Origin: Chrysemys picta bellii
Taxonomy: Eukaryota > Chordata > Testudines > Emydidae
Reading direction: 5' to 3'
Assembly: GCF_011386835.1 (NCBI RefSeq)
Contig: NC_088791.1
Span: 57,493,498 to 57,557,497 of the forward strand
DNA length: 64,000 nt
Shown here: in pieces, positions 1-11,682 of the stretch
How positions within the stretch are numbered: position 1 is the stretch's first letter
How the letters are laid out: every line of letters begins with the position of its first letter
The notes under the pieces: model-generated
The model's input: only the letters and a program-made list of their open reading frames with translations
Databases searched by the model: none
What the model was told of the DNA's origin: nothing
Translations under genes and position numbers: made by a program

Positions 1-849
1 GTCAGCATGGTATGCAGTGGTCTCAGCACACCAGTATTTTGTAGGCATCACAAAACTCACAAAAAAGGAGAGTTTTAAGGAGGGTTTTGAAGGAGAATAA
101 TAAGATAGCTTTGCAAATATTTACATTGCATTCCTCCCAAGAGTGAGGAGCAGCACGGGAGAAAGCATGAAGATGCTTGTTTGAAAATGTAACAATTGCG
201 CAATGGAGGCTGATATAGTTGGTTGACCAGAGATGGGAGTCAACATTTCCATAGTCAAGGAGAGATGATAGGTAGGGTTAGGGTAGGTCATGGAGGGCCT
301 TGAAATTGGAGATGAGCAGCATATGTTTGATGCAATATAGAAGGTGGAGACAGTGGTGGCATTCAAGCAGAGCAGTGACATGGTCAAAGTGACAGGATTG
401 GAGAATATTTTTTGCAGCAGCATTCTGAATGGATATGAGGGGTAAGATTCCATTGGTCAAGGCCAGAGGCAGTAATCATGATGTGTGATAAGAGCCTGGA
501 GGAGAATTCCAGTCGTGTGGATGGATAGGAAATACCTTACCTTAGAGATTGTTGTGCAGAACGAGACTCAAGGATGTGAGGATCTAGAAAGAGATCGAGG
601 TCAAAGACAATGAATGGTTATGGGCCTGAGTGACAGGCAGGAAGGTGTTGTCCAAAGGGATGAAGAAAGGAGGTGGGGGGTGGGAGAAGAAAGGAGGGAA
701 GATGAGGAGCTCTGTTTTAACCATGTTTAACTTGAGCTGACAGCTAGACATCGATGAGGAGATGTCAGAGAGACAAGTTAAGATTTTAGTTTGGGCAGGA
801 GGAGACAGGTCTGTAGTAGAGATGTAGATCTGTGAGATATCATTAGAGA

Positions 850-1042
850 GGGAGGGATAGCTCAGTGGTTTGAGCATTGGCCTGTTAAACCTAGGGTTAT
901 GAGTTCAATCCTTGAGGGGGCCATTTAGGAAACGGGGGTTAAAAAAAAAAACTATCTGGGGATTTGTCCTGCTTTGAGCAGGGGGTTGGACTAGATGATC
1001 TCCTGAGGTCCCTTCCAACCCTGATATTTTATTCTATGATTC
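850..1042 (+). mobile_element. tRNA-derived SINE with CR1-like tail (turtle CryI type)
   Basis: The head is tRNA-like, with a box A region (TAGCTCAGTGGTTTGAG) and a box B region (GAGTTCAATCC). A short A-rich linker follows, then a tail (GGTTGGACTAGATGATCTCC, ending TTCTATGATTC) that matches the 3' end shared by CR1 LINEs. This head-plus-CR1-tail design is that of the turtle pol III/SINE. It sits inside the L2 LINE, in the region just before the second RT motif, so it is younger than the LINE. Confidence 0.85.
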
Positions 1043-1317
1043 CAAATGGTAGTTGTAGCTGTATATGAGATTACCCACAGATAAGGTGTAGCGGACAAAG
1101 AGAAGAAAACCAAGGACAGAGCCCTGTGGAACCATCAGAGAAAACTTGAGGGGAGATAAGGAGAATCTTTTGAAGGAGCAAGTAGAAAACTATCAAGAGA
1201 ACCAGGAGAAGACAGAGTCACAGAAGCCAAAGGAGGACAAGATTTCAAGAAGAAGAGCATAGTAGACTGTGTCGAAGGCAGCTTACAGATCAAAGAAGAT
1301 GGGAATGGTATAGTGCA

Positions 1318-1522
1318 ATGGTTCTCAAAAAAATTTTCTGGTTACCCCTTTAAAACAGCAAGCCTCTGGGTGAGACCCCCCCTTATAAATTAAAAACACT
1401 TTTTTACATATTTAGCACCATTATAAATGCTGGAGGCAAGGCGGGGTTTGGGGTGGAGGCTGACAGCTAACCTCATGACCCTCTGAGGGGTCCCAATCCC
1501 CAGTTTAAGAACCTCTGTAGTT
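1318..1522. mobile_element. hAT-like nonautonomous element inside the LINE
   Basis: The ends are imperfect inverted repeats (CAATGGTTCTCAAA at the left, TTTAAGAACCTCTG at the right). The middle holds recognisable text such as GCTGGAGGCAAGGCGGGGTT. The type is frequent in turtle genomes. I could not find a clean 8 bp target duplication, so the exact borders are uncertain by a few bases. Confidence 0.6.
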
Positions 1523-1721
1523 CTGAACTTTAACTAAGTCACTTTTAGAAACATTGTCAGGAGCCATTTCAGTGGAGTGTAAGGGTTGGAAGCCGGATTG
1601 GAGACGGTCAAGGATGAAATTACTGGAGAGGAATATTGGCAGCAATTCTAAACAGCACAATCAATGAGCTTAGAGATGAAAAGGAGAAGAGGGGGTAGTT
1701 GGAGAGCCAAAGGCAATCAAG

Positions 1722-1751
1722 ATTTTATTTATTTTATTTTATTTTATTTTT
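1722..1751. repeat. (TTTTA)n microsatellite
   Basis: A run of about six ATTTT/TTTTA units lies inside the LINE remnant. Confidence 0.85.
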
Positions 1752-3549
1752 ACACAAGACTAAAGCATGTATGTAAGTGAGGGGAAAGAGTCAGAGGAGA
1801 AGAGGTTAAGGAAAAGAGTAAGGGAAAAAATGAAACTGGGCATGAGGGAGATCAGGAGATGGGATGGGATGGGGACAGTGGTGCAAAAGGAGGGATTACA
1901 GGACGAGAGGAGATGAGCAACTTCTGTGTCTGCAATGGGAAGGAGGAGGAGAGAGTTGTAGGAGGGGAAAGGGGAAGGAACGGGGAGCTCAGGGAAGAGG
2001 AAAGGCCACATCATATTTTGTCAAAAAAAAATTTGGACGAAATTGGCTAGATCCTCTTCAGAAATAGAATTGGAGGCTGGAGGTGAGAAGGGGTTGAGGA
2101 GTGAATCAAAAGTGGTGAAAATATGACTGGGATTGTGGGTGTCAGATTCAATTAAGGTGGAGAGAGAGAGTTGCTTAGCTAGGAAGATGGCAGAAATTGC
2201 AGAGAAGAGAACAATTTTGTAGGGGAGGAAGTCATCCTGATTATGTAATTTCCACCAGATATATTCCACAGCACGAAAGCAGGAATGGGGGAAGTGGGTG
2301 TTGGAGGTGAGCCAGGGCTGGGGATTGGCCAGGTGAACCTTATGATGGGAGAGAGGGGCAAGAATCAAGGGCAGAGGAGAGTGAAGCATGGAAAGAATCA
2401 AAAAACATATCAATGGAAGAAAGGGGAGGGAGGAGAGGGCTGAGAGCAGACGAGAAGTCATCAATGCTCATGGACTGGAAGTCAATGAAAGACCAAGTGA
2501 TGGGGCATGAGGATGGGTGCTGATTGGTCCCTTTCAGCATTGCCAGGTGCTGGTCAGAAAGGGAGAGCTTTACAACAGTGAGAGAGCATTGCTTGGCGAA
2601 GACTATGTCACATGAATAGCCCTTTTGGTGAGTGGGAGACTTGAACCAGGGCTGCAGATCAAAAGAAGAAATGAGGGTGAGGAACCAGGCACCTAAGGGT
2701 TAGGGTGAGTCATCAAAATGGATGTTGAAATCACTGAAGATGACTGTGGGAGATTGTGAAGAGAGGACGAGAGAAAAGCAACAATCAAAATCAGAGAGGA
2801 AGGCTGATGGGCAGGAATTGGGTGGATGGTAGATGACAGCAACATGGATGGAAAAGGAGAGAAGAGTCAGATGCTGCTCAAAGGAGGAAAAAGAGTGGGA
2901 AGAGAGATGTGGGAGAAGTGGTATGAGGCAGGAATGGGAGATGTGAAGATAACACTCTTGTACCATTCAATCTGGGATGGGGGAAGTGCTGTCCCCCAAA
3001 AGACATACATATACATTTGTGCTAGTTAATGTCCAAAAAGCAAGTGGGATTTTAAAAATATTGAAATTTATTTAATGCTTTTGTTTTTCCTCCCAAGGAG
3101 AGTTTGAGAGATGGGTAGCAATTGAAACTAACAGAGTTACTTCAAAATGGATTTAACCCACTATTTTCCCTGTACATTTGTACAGCATCTAGCACACTTT
3201 TACTAGCTACACAAGCAAACGGCTCAGGCTTCTGGAATCATCAGGCTAACACTGGGCATGCTCAGAACCTGAATGTATAATCACTCTCATACTAATTTTA
3301 TATCATTTCATTTGCATAGTTATGCCTGAACTTATAGCATGATATCTATCTTTACAGAATTATTGAAACTCCCAGACTGTCACACCAACCATTAGAAAAT
3401 GCTGCCTCCTCTGGGTGGACAATTTCTCTTTTACTTAACTGCTAAGACCCAGGTTCATTATTCTCTGTTTCTTATTCAAGAGCTGACATCACTGACATTT
3501 AGAGCAGGGTGCATGGAATGTATCTTCCTGTACTGTTAAATGTATATAT

Positions 3550-3996
3550 AAGGGGTGGCCAACCTGTGGCTCCGGAGCCACTCTTCAGAAGTTAATATGC
3601 AGCTCCTTGTATAGGCGCTGACTCTGGGGCTGGAGCTACAGGCACCAACTTTCCAATGTGCCGGAGGGTGCTCACTGCTCAACCCCTGGCTCTGCCACAG
3701 GCCTTGCCCCCATTCCACCCCTTCCACCCCTTCCACCTCTTCCACCTCCTCCCCTGAGCCTGCAGTGCCCTCGCTCCTCCTCCCATCCCCCAGAGCCTCC
3801 TGCATGCCACAAAACAGCTGATCCGGAGGTGCGGGGAGGGAGGGGGAGGTGCTGATCAGCGGGACTGTTGGTGGGTGCGAGGCACTGGGAGCGAGGTGGG
3901 GGAGCTGATGGGGGGCTGCTGACGTATTACTGTGGCTCTTTGGCAATGTACATTGGTAAATTCTGGCTCCTTCTCAGGCTCAGGTTGGCCACCCTG
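3550..3996. mobile_element. hAT-like MITE, 8 bp target duplication
   Basis: The terminal inverted repeats are AAGGGGTGGCCAACCTG at the left and CAGGTTGGCCACCCTG at the right. The 8 bp GTATATAT flanks both sides perfectly (3542-3549 and 3997-4004), which is the hAT signature. The GC-rich interior gives open frames on both strands that resemble no protein. Confidence 0.85.
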
Positions 3997-4004
3997 GTAT
4001 ATAT

Positions 4005-5000
4005 CATTAATGGTTGCAGGAAAAATAAATAAATAAACAAACTCTGAAACCAGGTATAGACTGGAGCAAAGCCATCTCAGATCACCTTTAAAACAACTCA
4101 GCCTTTACTCAAACAAGGTGTATGTTGTGAAAGGGATTTGATCATGTGATAAAAATCTAGTTGGTGTACTAATCCTGGGTTGTTAATATTATCAATGGAA
4201 TTCCAAGAGTACAGAGCTGTTAAATAGACTTGAAAGACATCAGAATGACTCATTGAAGAGCCAGGAAAGAATTACATAAAAACATCTTTTTAAAAGTAGA
4301 CATAGTGCATAAGCAAACACATCATACATTTTATAAGAATCTATAAGTCAATACACTGCAGACCATCTCTCTCCAGTTGCATATCATTAGCTGTGTAATT
4401 AGCTAAATTGATTTTCCCTTCACATAATCAAACAACTCCTCCTAAACTCCGAAGTTCTCTTAAGATGTACAGGGAAACTGCTGAAGAGTAACACATGAAA
4501 ATTTCAGACCTACTAAAAACAAAAGAAAAAGGCTGCTAGCCAGTAAAGACAACCTACATGTGCCCATTTATTGACAGGCCCCCTCCACCCACTAACACAT
4601 ACTAGCAGTGACCATCAGTTCCAGTCATATGCATGACTATTGCTTTCCCTCAGTGACTGGCTGCTAATATTCAAACCAATATTTAGATCACACGTAACAA
4701 ACAAGCTTGCTACCAAAGAGGCTCAATACAGTTACCAAAAGTTATTGTACCATGATTCCTATGAACAAATGGCAGTCCACTACTCTAACCACCAAAATTA
4801 ACTGCCTTCAAGTGTATTCATTAGCAGGAATCCTAGAAATCTGTTTGCCACGGAAAAATGCAGAGAATCTTTAGTCTTTACTTTTTATGAAACAATAAAA
4901 ACATGTATAAACTAAATTATACTGAAAGTACCCGGGTCACTTATTCAATGTGTGCAACCTCCCTCTCTTGTGGTTGATTTTTTAATATGCTTTACATTTA
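4005..5000. other. Intergenic, nothing recognised
   Basis: AT-rich single-copy-looking DNA. I see no exon, RNA gene or clear repeat boundary here. Confidence 0.5.
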
Positions 5001-5203
5001 CAGTGGAACCCTGTTTATCTGATCTAATTGGGACCGGGGCTGGATTGGATAATCAAACATTGGAATAATCAGGAGAATTGGCGAAGAGCTTTCTATCCCT
5101 TATTTTAAGCTGTAAGGACTTGGTCAGTCAGTCCTGAGCTGCTGGTGGCTTGGTTAATACAGAGCGCCAGATAATGGAGGCTCCGATAAACGGGATTCTA
5201 CTG
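5001..5203. mobile_element. Tigger/pogo-like short DNA element
   Basis: The ends are inverted copies of CAGTAGAATCCCGTTTATC (left CAGTGGAACCCTGTTTATC, right GATAAACGGGATTCTACTG). The left flank ends in TA, and the right flank starts with CA, probably a mutated TA. Inverted ends of this sequence with a TA target are typical of the Tc1/mariner-pogo group. There is no coding capacity. Confidence 0.75.
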
Positions 5204-6749
5204 CATATCAATAAAACGTGTTCAGCTGATAGCTATATATATTGTGGCAAGGGGAGCTAAAGTTCAGTGTTTCATTTGAATTGTCCAAAAATTTAGATTT
5301 TTATGTCTTTCGGAGAGAATTTTGGTTTGTTTAATCACAGAAAACTAGGATCCCTTTTCATTAGTGAAAGATACAGCAGAGCTAAGAAAGTGAGGGCAAC
5401 ATTATGTTGACTTTAATAATCCACTTTAAAAATTAACTTAAGGGCTCCCAACAAGGCACAAGTTCTTGCAATAAAGTATCATGCAGACCTATTCCACAAC
5501 CAACCCTTCCAAGCTAATTCCGAGAGCCATAAGTAAACTAATGGACTCAAAGATATGTGGATTTGTGTTACTAAATGTGGACCTGTTCGAGGGTGTGGAA
5601 AGGCAGCATGGATTAAGCATAGGTGGGGGATTTCCTATATTTACCCACATTAACTAAACCAATTTACCCCTTGCTTAAATCCATTTAAGTCCATCTACAG
5701 AAGAGGCTTGCACTTATTTAACTAAATCAATTTTAAAGCAATTTAGTTAAACCAGTACAGTATAGACAAATCCCGAGGACTATTCCATGTTCATATATAG
5801 TTCTTTCTCCACAGAGAAAAGTCATCTTCTTATGAGGGTAATGTGTGAGTGAAGTCTATATAGATAGTCCATGAAAGGCATTTTACTATCCTTTTGTTCA
5901 AATCATACAGCTTGCTATCTTTTCAACCTTTCTTCAGAGTAGAAAGGAATATAATTTTCTTCTTTTTTTTCTCTTTAAGGATTTATCTATTAACAAAGAG
6001 ACCAGAGCTTAGCTAAAGCTGGAAGGAAAACGTCTAGTAAAAGCAGAGCTCTTACCAGCATGGGGAATAAATGGTTGTTTTTTTTTCTCTATATTTGCCT
6101 CCAGAAAAAGGTTGAACTTGATTTCAGCCATTTTCTGATAATTGGTTTCCATTAGCCCTCAGCCAACCTAGCTGTGGCTAATTTATGTAAATGACAGGTA
6201 CAGTAATCATAGGTCAGCAGAAACAGAGATAACTTGGGTGTCCTGCTGTATAAAAATCCTCCAGCAGAAGCCTCCCTGATTCTCTCATGTAGTGCTTCAA
6301 AGGGGATAAAATGCTAGTGAACATGTTAAGAGTTATATATAGGGTCTGAGTCTCTACTGTGTTATTCCAGTTTTTTGTCAGTAGAGCTCTACTGTAATAA
6401 AACTGGTGTTACACCATGGAGATTCAGGGCTCTGGAATCCAAATGAACAACAAAATGAGAAGCTGTAATCTACACTTACTGTTAATGTTTCTCTATTTGG
6501 TTAATGTTTTTATTTTGTGCATTCCATCTGCTTGCCCTGGATTGTTATTTTTTAAGATTATCCGTGGGTCTTGCCTGGTGATGTATTCAACCTGAAGCTG
6601 AAAAAAAATAAAGAATTATGAATATGCATCAGCAGAAGATAACTAAAGCACTGTTGATGTTGGCGATGAATAGACTGAAGGACATTTTTTACCTCATGGA
6701 TTAGGGCGGTATCAATGTTATCCAGAAAAATTTAACTATGGCACAATAA
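5204..6749. other. Intergenic; possible conserved noncoding block near 6090-6270
   Basis: No exon or repeat border is visible. The stretch 6090-6270 reads as non-repetitive, with several homeodomain-like sites (TAATTT, ATAATTGG, CATTAG). This is weak evidence only. Confidence 0.3.
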
Positions 6750-8449
6750 GGCCCAGATCCACAAAAGGATGTAGGTGCCTAACTTTCCTAAATCTAAGAT
6801 TTAGGCATCACGGAGATCCTCAAACCCCCCACTCAGGTGCTTTTTAATCCTGTAGGGACCTAAAATCCCTTGACACCTAACTTTTTGCTGTAAAAGTTCC
6901 CTAGGCACCTAAGATTCTGCCATTGGGCATGCAACTAACAAGTCACTCTAGATGCCTGCATGATTCACTTGTGCCTCAGCCCCACTAGGATCCTCACACC
7001 AGGTCAAGGTGGAAAGCATTGCCCTGCTTATATTGCCCAATCACACCTATTAGATTGCACCCCATAAAAATCTGTCTGGTGGAGAAGCTGGTGGTGTCAC
7101 CTCCCATTTAGCACAGTGGGTAGAGCACTCACCAGGGATATGGAAGATCTAGGTTAAATTCCCCCCCATCTATTGCTTGAGGAGGGCTTTCAGAAGAACC
7201 CTCACCACTGGGAGATGGGTTATTCTGATATAGGACTCCCACAGGAGAGATTGAGGAGGCTGTTCCACTTTGTATATGTACTTAAATAGTAATTACAGAA
7301 CCAGATTGGACCCTAGATTTTCCTCTTTGTAGGTGAGTGTTCTAACCACCAGCCTAGTCATTTTCATATTCTACCTCAATGATTACTTAAGTAGTTATAC
7401 AGAGTGGAACAACTTCAACAAGAATCATTGCGAGAGCCCCACATTAGAATACCCTGGTGATTAGAACACACTCCTGAGAGCTAAGAGCAGTGCCAGGGCT
7501 TGCCAGAGCTGAGTCTGGCACCTCTAAGCTTGGCAGTTCATAGTCCCGGCACCTCTGGGCTTGCTGCATCAGTTATGAAAGTAAAAAAATTGCTTGCGCC
7601 CCAGCATCTAATTGCTTGAGCTCTGGCACCTCTTTCATTACAAATTAAACACTGGCTAGGAGACCCCCAGTTCAAATCCTTTCTCTGCAACAGGCAGAAG
7701 GGGGAATTGACCCTACATCTCCGATCTCCCTGGTGAGTGGGCTAACCGCTAGTCTGAAAGATATAAAGGAGTCTCCAACTCTAACATTTCTTTCAAAAAA
7801 CAGCTTAGGCACCTGACTCCAGGAGAGGATTCATGGCTAGGGATCCTAAGCAGAGAGAGACACCTTCCTTTAGCTTAGGGCAGGAGCTGCCTATTTTGTG
7901 GATTGCATTCTCAGGCACCTCTCTCTCCCCATTCATTGTACAGGGGAGTCTAGGGGTAGGATCTATAAAGGCACTTAGATGTTGCAAAGCTGAGCGCCAC
8001 AGCACCTAACTTTTAGGCACGTAGAAAAATCACTGGAACAACACTGAGGGCATGGCTACACTTGCAAGTTAGAGAGCATTAAAGCAGCCCCGTGTGCTCT
8101 AACTCACGACACGTCCACACTGGCAAGGCACGTAGAGCGCACTGACTTCACGGCTGGAGCGCTCCTGGTAATCCACCTCCACGAGAGGCATAACGCTTGG
8201 TGTGCCATGGCTGGAGCACCGCGGCGCCAGTGTGGACGCCCTGGTCTGTTAATACGCTCTGATCGGACTCCAGAAGTATCTCATAATGCCTGTTCTAGCC
8301 ACTCTGGTCATCACTTTGAACTCTACTGCCCTGCCCTCAGGTGACCAAACATCAGACCTGCCCTTTAAATTCTCTGGGAATTTTGAAAATCCCCTTCCTC
8401 TTTGCTCAGCCAGGCGTGGAGTGCTCTCAGCGAATCTTTCCAGGTGACC

Positions 8450-10200
8450 ATGCCTCCACGCGCCCGGTGATCCCCAGTATGGAGCAATGGTGAGGTGCTA
8501 GACCTCATCAGTGCTTGGGGGGAGGAAGCTGTCCAGTCCCAGCTGCGCTCCAGCCATAGGAATTACAATACCTTCGGGCAGATATCAAGGGACATGATGG
8601 AAAGGGGCCATGACTGGGACGCACTACAGTACAGGGTTAAAGTGAATGAGCTGTGGAATGCCTACCACAAAGCCCACGAGGCAAACCGTCGCTCCAGTGC
8701 TGCCCCCGCGACCTGCCATTTCTACAAAGAGCTGGACGCAATACTGTGGGGCGACCCCACCTCCACTCCAAGGACCACCATGGACACTTCAGAGCCCAGT
8801 TCAACAAGGCAGGAGGAGGAAGAGGAGGAAAGCAGAAGTGAGAGTGCTGAGGAGGAGGAAGACACCCCGGCATCCCTAGATGCATGCAGCCAGGAGCTGT
8901 TCTCAAGTCAGGAGGAAGGTAGCCAGTCGCAGCAGCCGGTGCTTGGGGAAGGACAAACACCAGAGGAGGTGCCCGGTAAGCGGCTTTTATTTTGGGAAGG
9001 AAGTTATTCGGTGCAGGCTCTTGGAGCGAAGAGGGTTAGGGCTGCGTGCATGGCTAGATGCGGAATAGGGCATTGATGTGCTCTCTCACATCGTGGTAAT
9101 TGGCCTCAGTGATCTCTTCAAAGGTCTCATCCAGAAGCTGTGAAATGCGCTTGCGCAGGTTCCTTGGGAGCACTACTGTACTCCTTGTCCCAGTCAGGCT
9201 AACATGTCCGCGTCACTGTACTGTGAGGGGCAGAGGGATCATTACTGTACACAGGCAAGCTGCATATGGGCCAGGGCGGAAGCCGCATTGTAGTAGAAGA
9301 CCCTCCCTTGTTTCCCAGGTCACCCTCAGCAGCGAAATATCTTCCAGGACAAACTCCTGTGGAAAATGTGGGGATAATATTCAGTATAGGGGTCCCCTGC
9401 AGCTGTTGGCTCTCCCCAAGGCACAGAACCCCAGAGGACAGTACAGCCACGAAACAATCAGTCCCCCCGACCCTGTGCTTCCTCACCATTTTGGGGCTCC
9501 TGTGGGTTATGTGCACTAGCTTTGGGATGGGCAAATTCTACTATCATTAGACTGTGCTTGTCTTTAAGTACGGGCGAATCATTGCTCTGTCTGGTGTGAA
9601 CAATGCTGCCTCTGTTAAGTGTTGCATTTTGCCTTTACAGATGCAACCTTGAGATCTCAGTCGTCCGTGTTATCACCGGCCGAAAGACTCCAAAGAATTA
9701 GGAAGAGGTCACGTAAAAGCAAATAAGACATGCTGCATTAAGTCATGCAGCAGTCCCTTAATGAAAATCAAAAAGCGCAGGAGTGGAGGGAGAGTGAAAG
9801 GAGGATCCGCCAGCAGAATGTGGAGCACCAGCAACAAAGCACAGAGCGGCTGATAAACATTATGGAGCACCAAGCGGACTCGATCCAGGCGCTCGTAGCC
9901 ATGCAGGCAGAGCACTACTGCGCCCGTCCCTCTCCCCTCCCGCAGCCCTTGTCCCAAAACTCTTTCCCTTGTGCCCCCATGTCACCTCCAATGCACTTTC
10001 CCCAACATTCAGGTTCTTATCGCCACCAGCTGCCTCCAACACCTGTAGCTTCACCACCCAGCCCTGCAAACTACAACCCTTACCCACTGCACTCAACCCC
10101 CATCACCATGCATTTTAGCCAGCCTGAAGTGCAGCACTCATTGCACAGCACTCCAGACAGGAAGGCTGAGTATGAGAACAGGACATACGCAAATCTGTGA
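8450..10200 (+). pseudogene. Harbinger Myb/SANT-like DNA-binding protein, two exons, inactivated
   Basis: In PIF/Harbinger elements this partner protein binds the transposon ends and carries the transposase into the nucleus. Exon 1 is 8450-8975, with donor GTAAGC at 8976. Exon 2 is 9641-10200, after TTTACAG; joining keeps the frame through a split GAT codon. The Myb/SANT-like trihelix domain lies in exon 1 (VLDLISAWGEEAVQSQL to WNAYHKAHE), followed by a glutamate-rich acidic linker. Exon 2 holds a glutamine-rich helical region (ERRIRQQNVEHQQQSTERL) and a proline-rich tail. The best start is the ATG at 8450, but TGA interrupts at 8468, and TAA at 9724 and 9739. It is therefore dead, though otherwise well preserved, which suggests a fairly recent loss. 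Confidence 0.85.
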
Positions 10201-10263
10201 TTGAACCGTTCCCCACCCCACCCCCTTGCCCTTTCTGTTTCCCAAGCATTTGTGTTTCTTTTC

Positions 10264-10321
10264 AATAAATGAATTTTATTTTAAATAAATGGATTTTTTG
10301 GCTTTGAAAACGTTCTTTATT
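10264..10321. terminator. Shared convergent poly(A) signals of the Harbinger genes
   Basis: AATAAA at 10264-10269 serves the + gene. TTTATT at 10275-10280 and 10316-10321 reads AATAAA on the - strand and serves the transposase. The two genes end only 245 bp apart. Confidence 0.6.
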
Positions 10322-10445
10322 ATTGCATTAAGTAAAATATACCTTAGCCCAGGAAAGCAACAGGCACTGCAAGTTAGTGTAGCAATCACAGATTCCTACT
10401 AACATTGGAACCACTTCACATCACTCCCATGCAGGACACCAAACA

Positions 10446-11682
10446 TTACTGGTGGCTTTCAGCCTCAAATTGCTCCCTCAAGGCATCTCTAATCCTTGCA
10501 GCCCTGCACTGGCCCCCTCTAATAGCCCTGCTCTCTGGCTGTTCAAATTCAGCCTCCAGGTGTTGAACCTCCGAGTTCCAAGCCTGAGTGAACCTTTCAC
10601 CCTTCCCTTCACAAATGTTATGGAGGGTACAGCACACGGATATAACCGCGGGGATGTTGTCATCAGCCAGGTCCAGCTTCCCATACAGACAGCATCAGCA
10701 GACCTTTAAACGGCCAAAAGCACACTCCACAGTCATTCTGCACTGACTCAGCCTGTCGTTGAACAGCTCCTTGCTGCTGTCAAGGCTCCCTGTGTAGGGT
10801 TTCATGAGCCACAGCATTAAAGGGTAAGCGGGGTCTCCAAGGATCACAATGGGCATTTTGACTCCCCTATGGTGACCTTCTGGTCTGGGAAAAAAGTCCT
10901 GGCTTGCAGCTCCCTGAACAGGCCAATGTTCCGAAAGATGCGTGCGTCATGCACCTTTCCGGGCCAGCCTGCGTTAATGTCAATGAAATGCCCAAGGTGA
11001 TCCACAAGTGCCTGGAGAACCATTGAGAAATACCCCTTCCAATTAACGTACTTGGAGGTTAGGTGGGCTGGTGCCAGAATTGGAATATGCGTCCCATCTA
11101 TCGCACCTCTGCACTTAGGGAAACCTATTTGTGCAAAGCCAGCCACAATGTCATGCATGTTACCCAGAATCACGGTTCTTCTGAGCAGGATGTGATTAAT
11201 GGCCCTGCAAACTTGCATCAACATGATTCCAACAGTCGACTTTCCGACTCCAAACTGGTTAGCAACGGATCGGTAGTGGTCTGGAGTTGCCAGCTTCCAG
11301 ATTGCAATAGCCACCCACTTCTCCACTGGCAGGGCAGCTCTCAATCTTGTGTCCTTGCGCCGCAGGATGGGGACGAGCTCATCACACAGTCCCATGAAAG
11401 TGGCTTTTCTCATCCGAAAGTTCTGCAGCCACTGCTCGTCATCCCAGACTTGCAGAACGATGTGATCCCACCACTCAGTGCTTGTTTCCCAAGCCCAAAA
11501 GCAGCATTCCGTGATGGTGAGCATGTCCGTGAATGTCACAGCAATCTCGTGTCATATGCGTTACACAAGTCAATATCGTCGGACTCCTCACTGTCAGTTT
11601 GTAGCTTAAGGAGTAACTCGACTGCCAAACCTGATGTGCTGGCGAGACCTATCAGCATATTCCTCAGCACTTCGGGATCCAT
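10446..11682 (-). pseudogene. Harbinger DDE transposase (HARBI1-like nuclease), frameshifted
   Basis: This is the transposase that cuts and joins the element ends, related to the domesticated gene HARBI1. The likely start is the ATG at 11682-11680 (MDPEVLRNM). The first frame breaks near 11540, after DTRLL, and resumes as FTDMLTITECCFWAWE. A helix-turn-helix-like segment follows (SVANQFGVGKSTVG). The DDE residues sit in [22 protein letters not shown] and, in the third frame, [12 protein letters not shown] second frameshift lies at the C-run 10864-10867: one base is missing, so the frame moves before [17 protein letters not shown] stop follows at 697-695 of the 10 kb block (10697-10695). The C-terminal part ends at 10446. 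Catalytic residues survive but the reading frame does not. Confidence 0.88.

Larger units (their letters stand above)
1..2970 (-). mobile_element. Degenerate L2-type LINE, ORF2 remnant (truncated by window edge)
   Basis: Read on the minus strand, broken frames give an endonuclease-like stretch near 2700-2850 (HPPNSCPSAF followed by SPTVIFSDFNIHFDD) and then a conserved linker near 2100-2330. A reverse transcriptase motif follows at 1250-1310 (AAFDTVYYALLL, with a stop just before AAF). A C-terminal part lies near 600-850 (QLKLNMVKTELLIFPP) and a tail near 280-460. The order endonuclease, linker, RT is that of ORF2 in the CR1/L2 group of LINEs. Many stops and frameshifts show it is dead. A SINE (850-1042) and a hAT-like element (about 1318-1522) interrupt it. 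The 3' end lies beyond base 1. Confidence 0.8.

Noticed and set aside
850..920. A functional tRNA gene
   Set aside because: The box A/B text is the head of a SINE with a CR1 tail; the cloverleaf is degraded.
3536..3946. A 136-codon frame
   Set aside because: It falls inside the hAT-like MITE at 3550-3996 and encodes low-complexity sequence.
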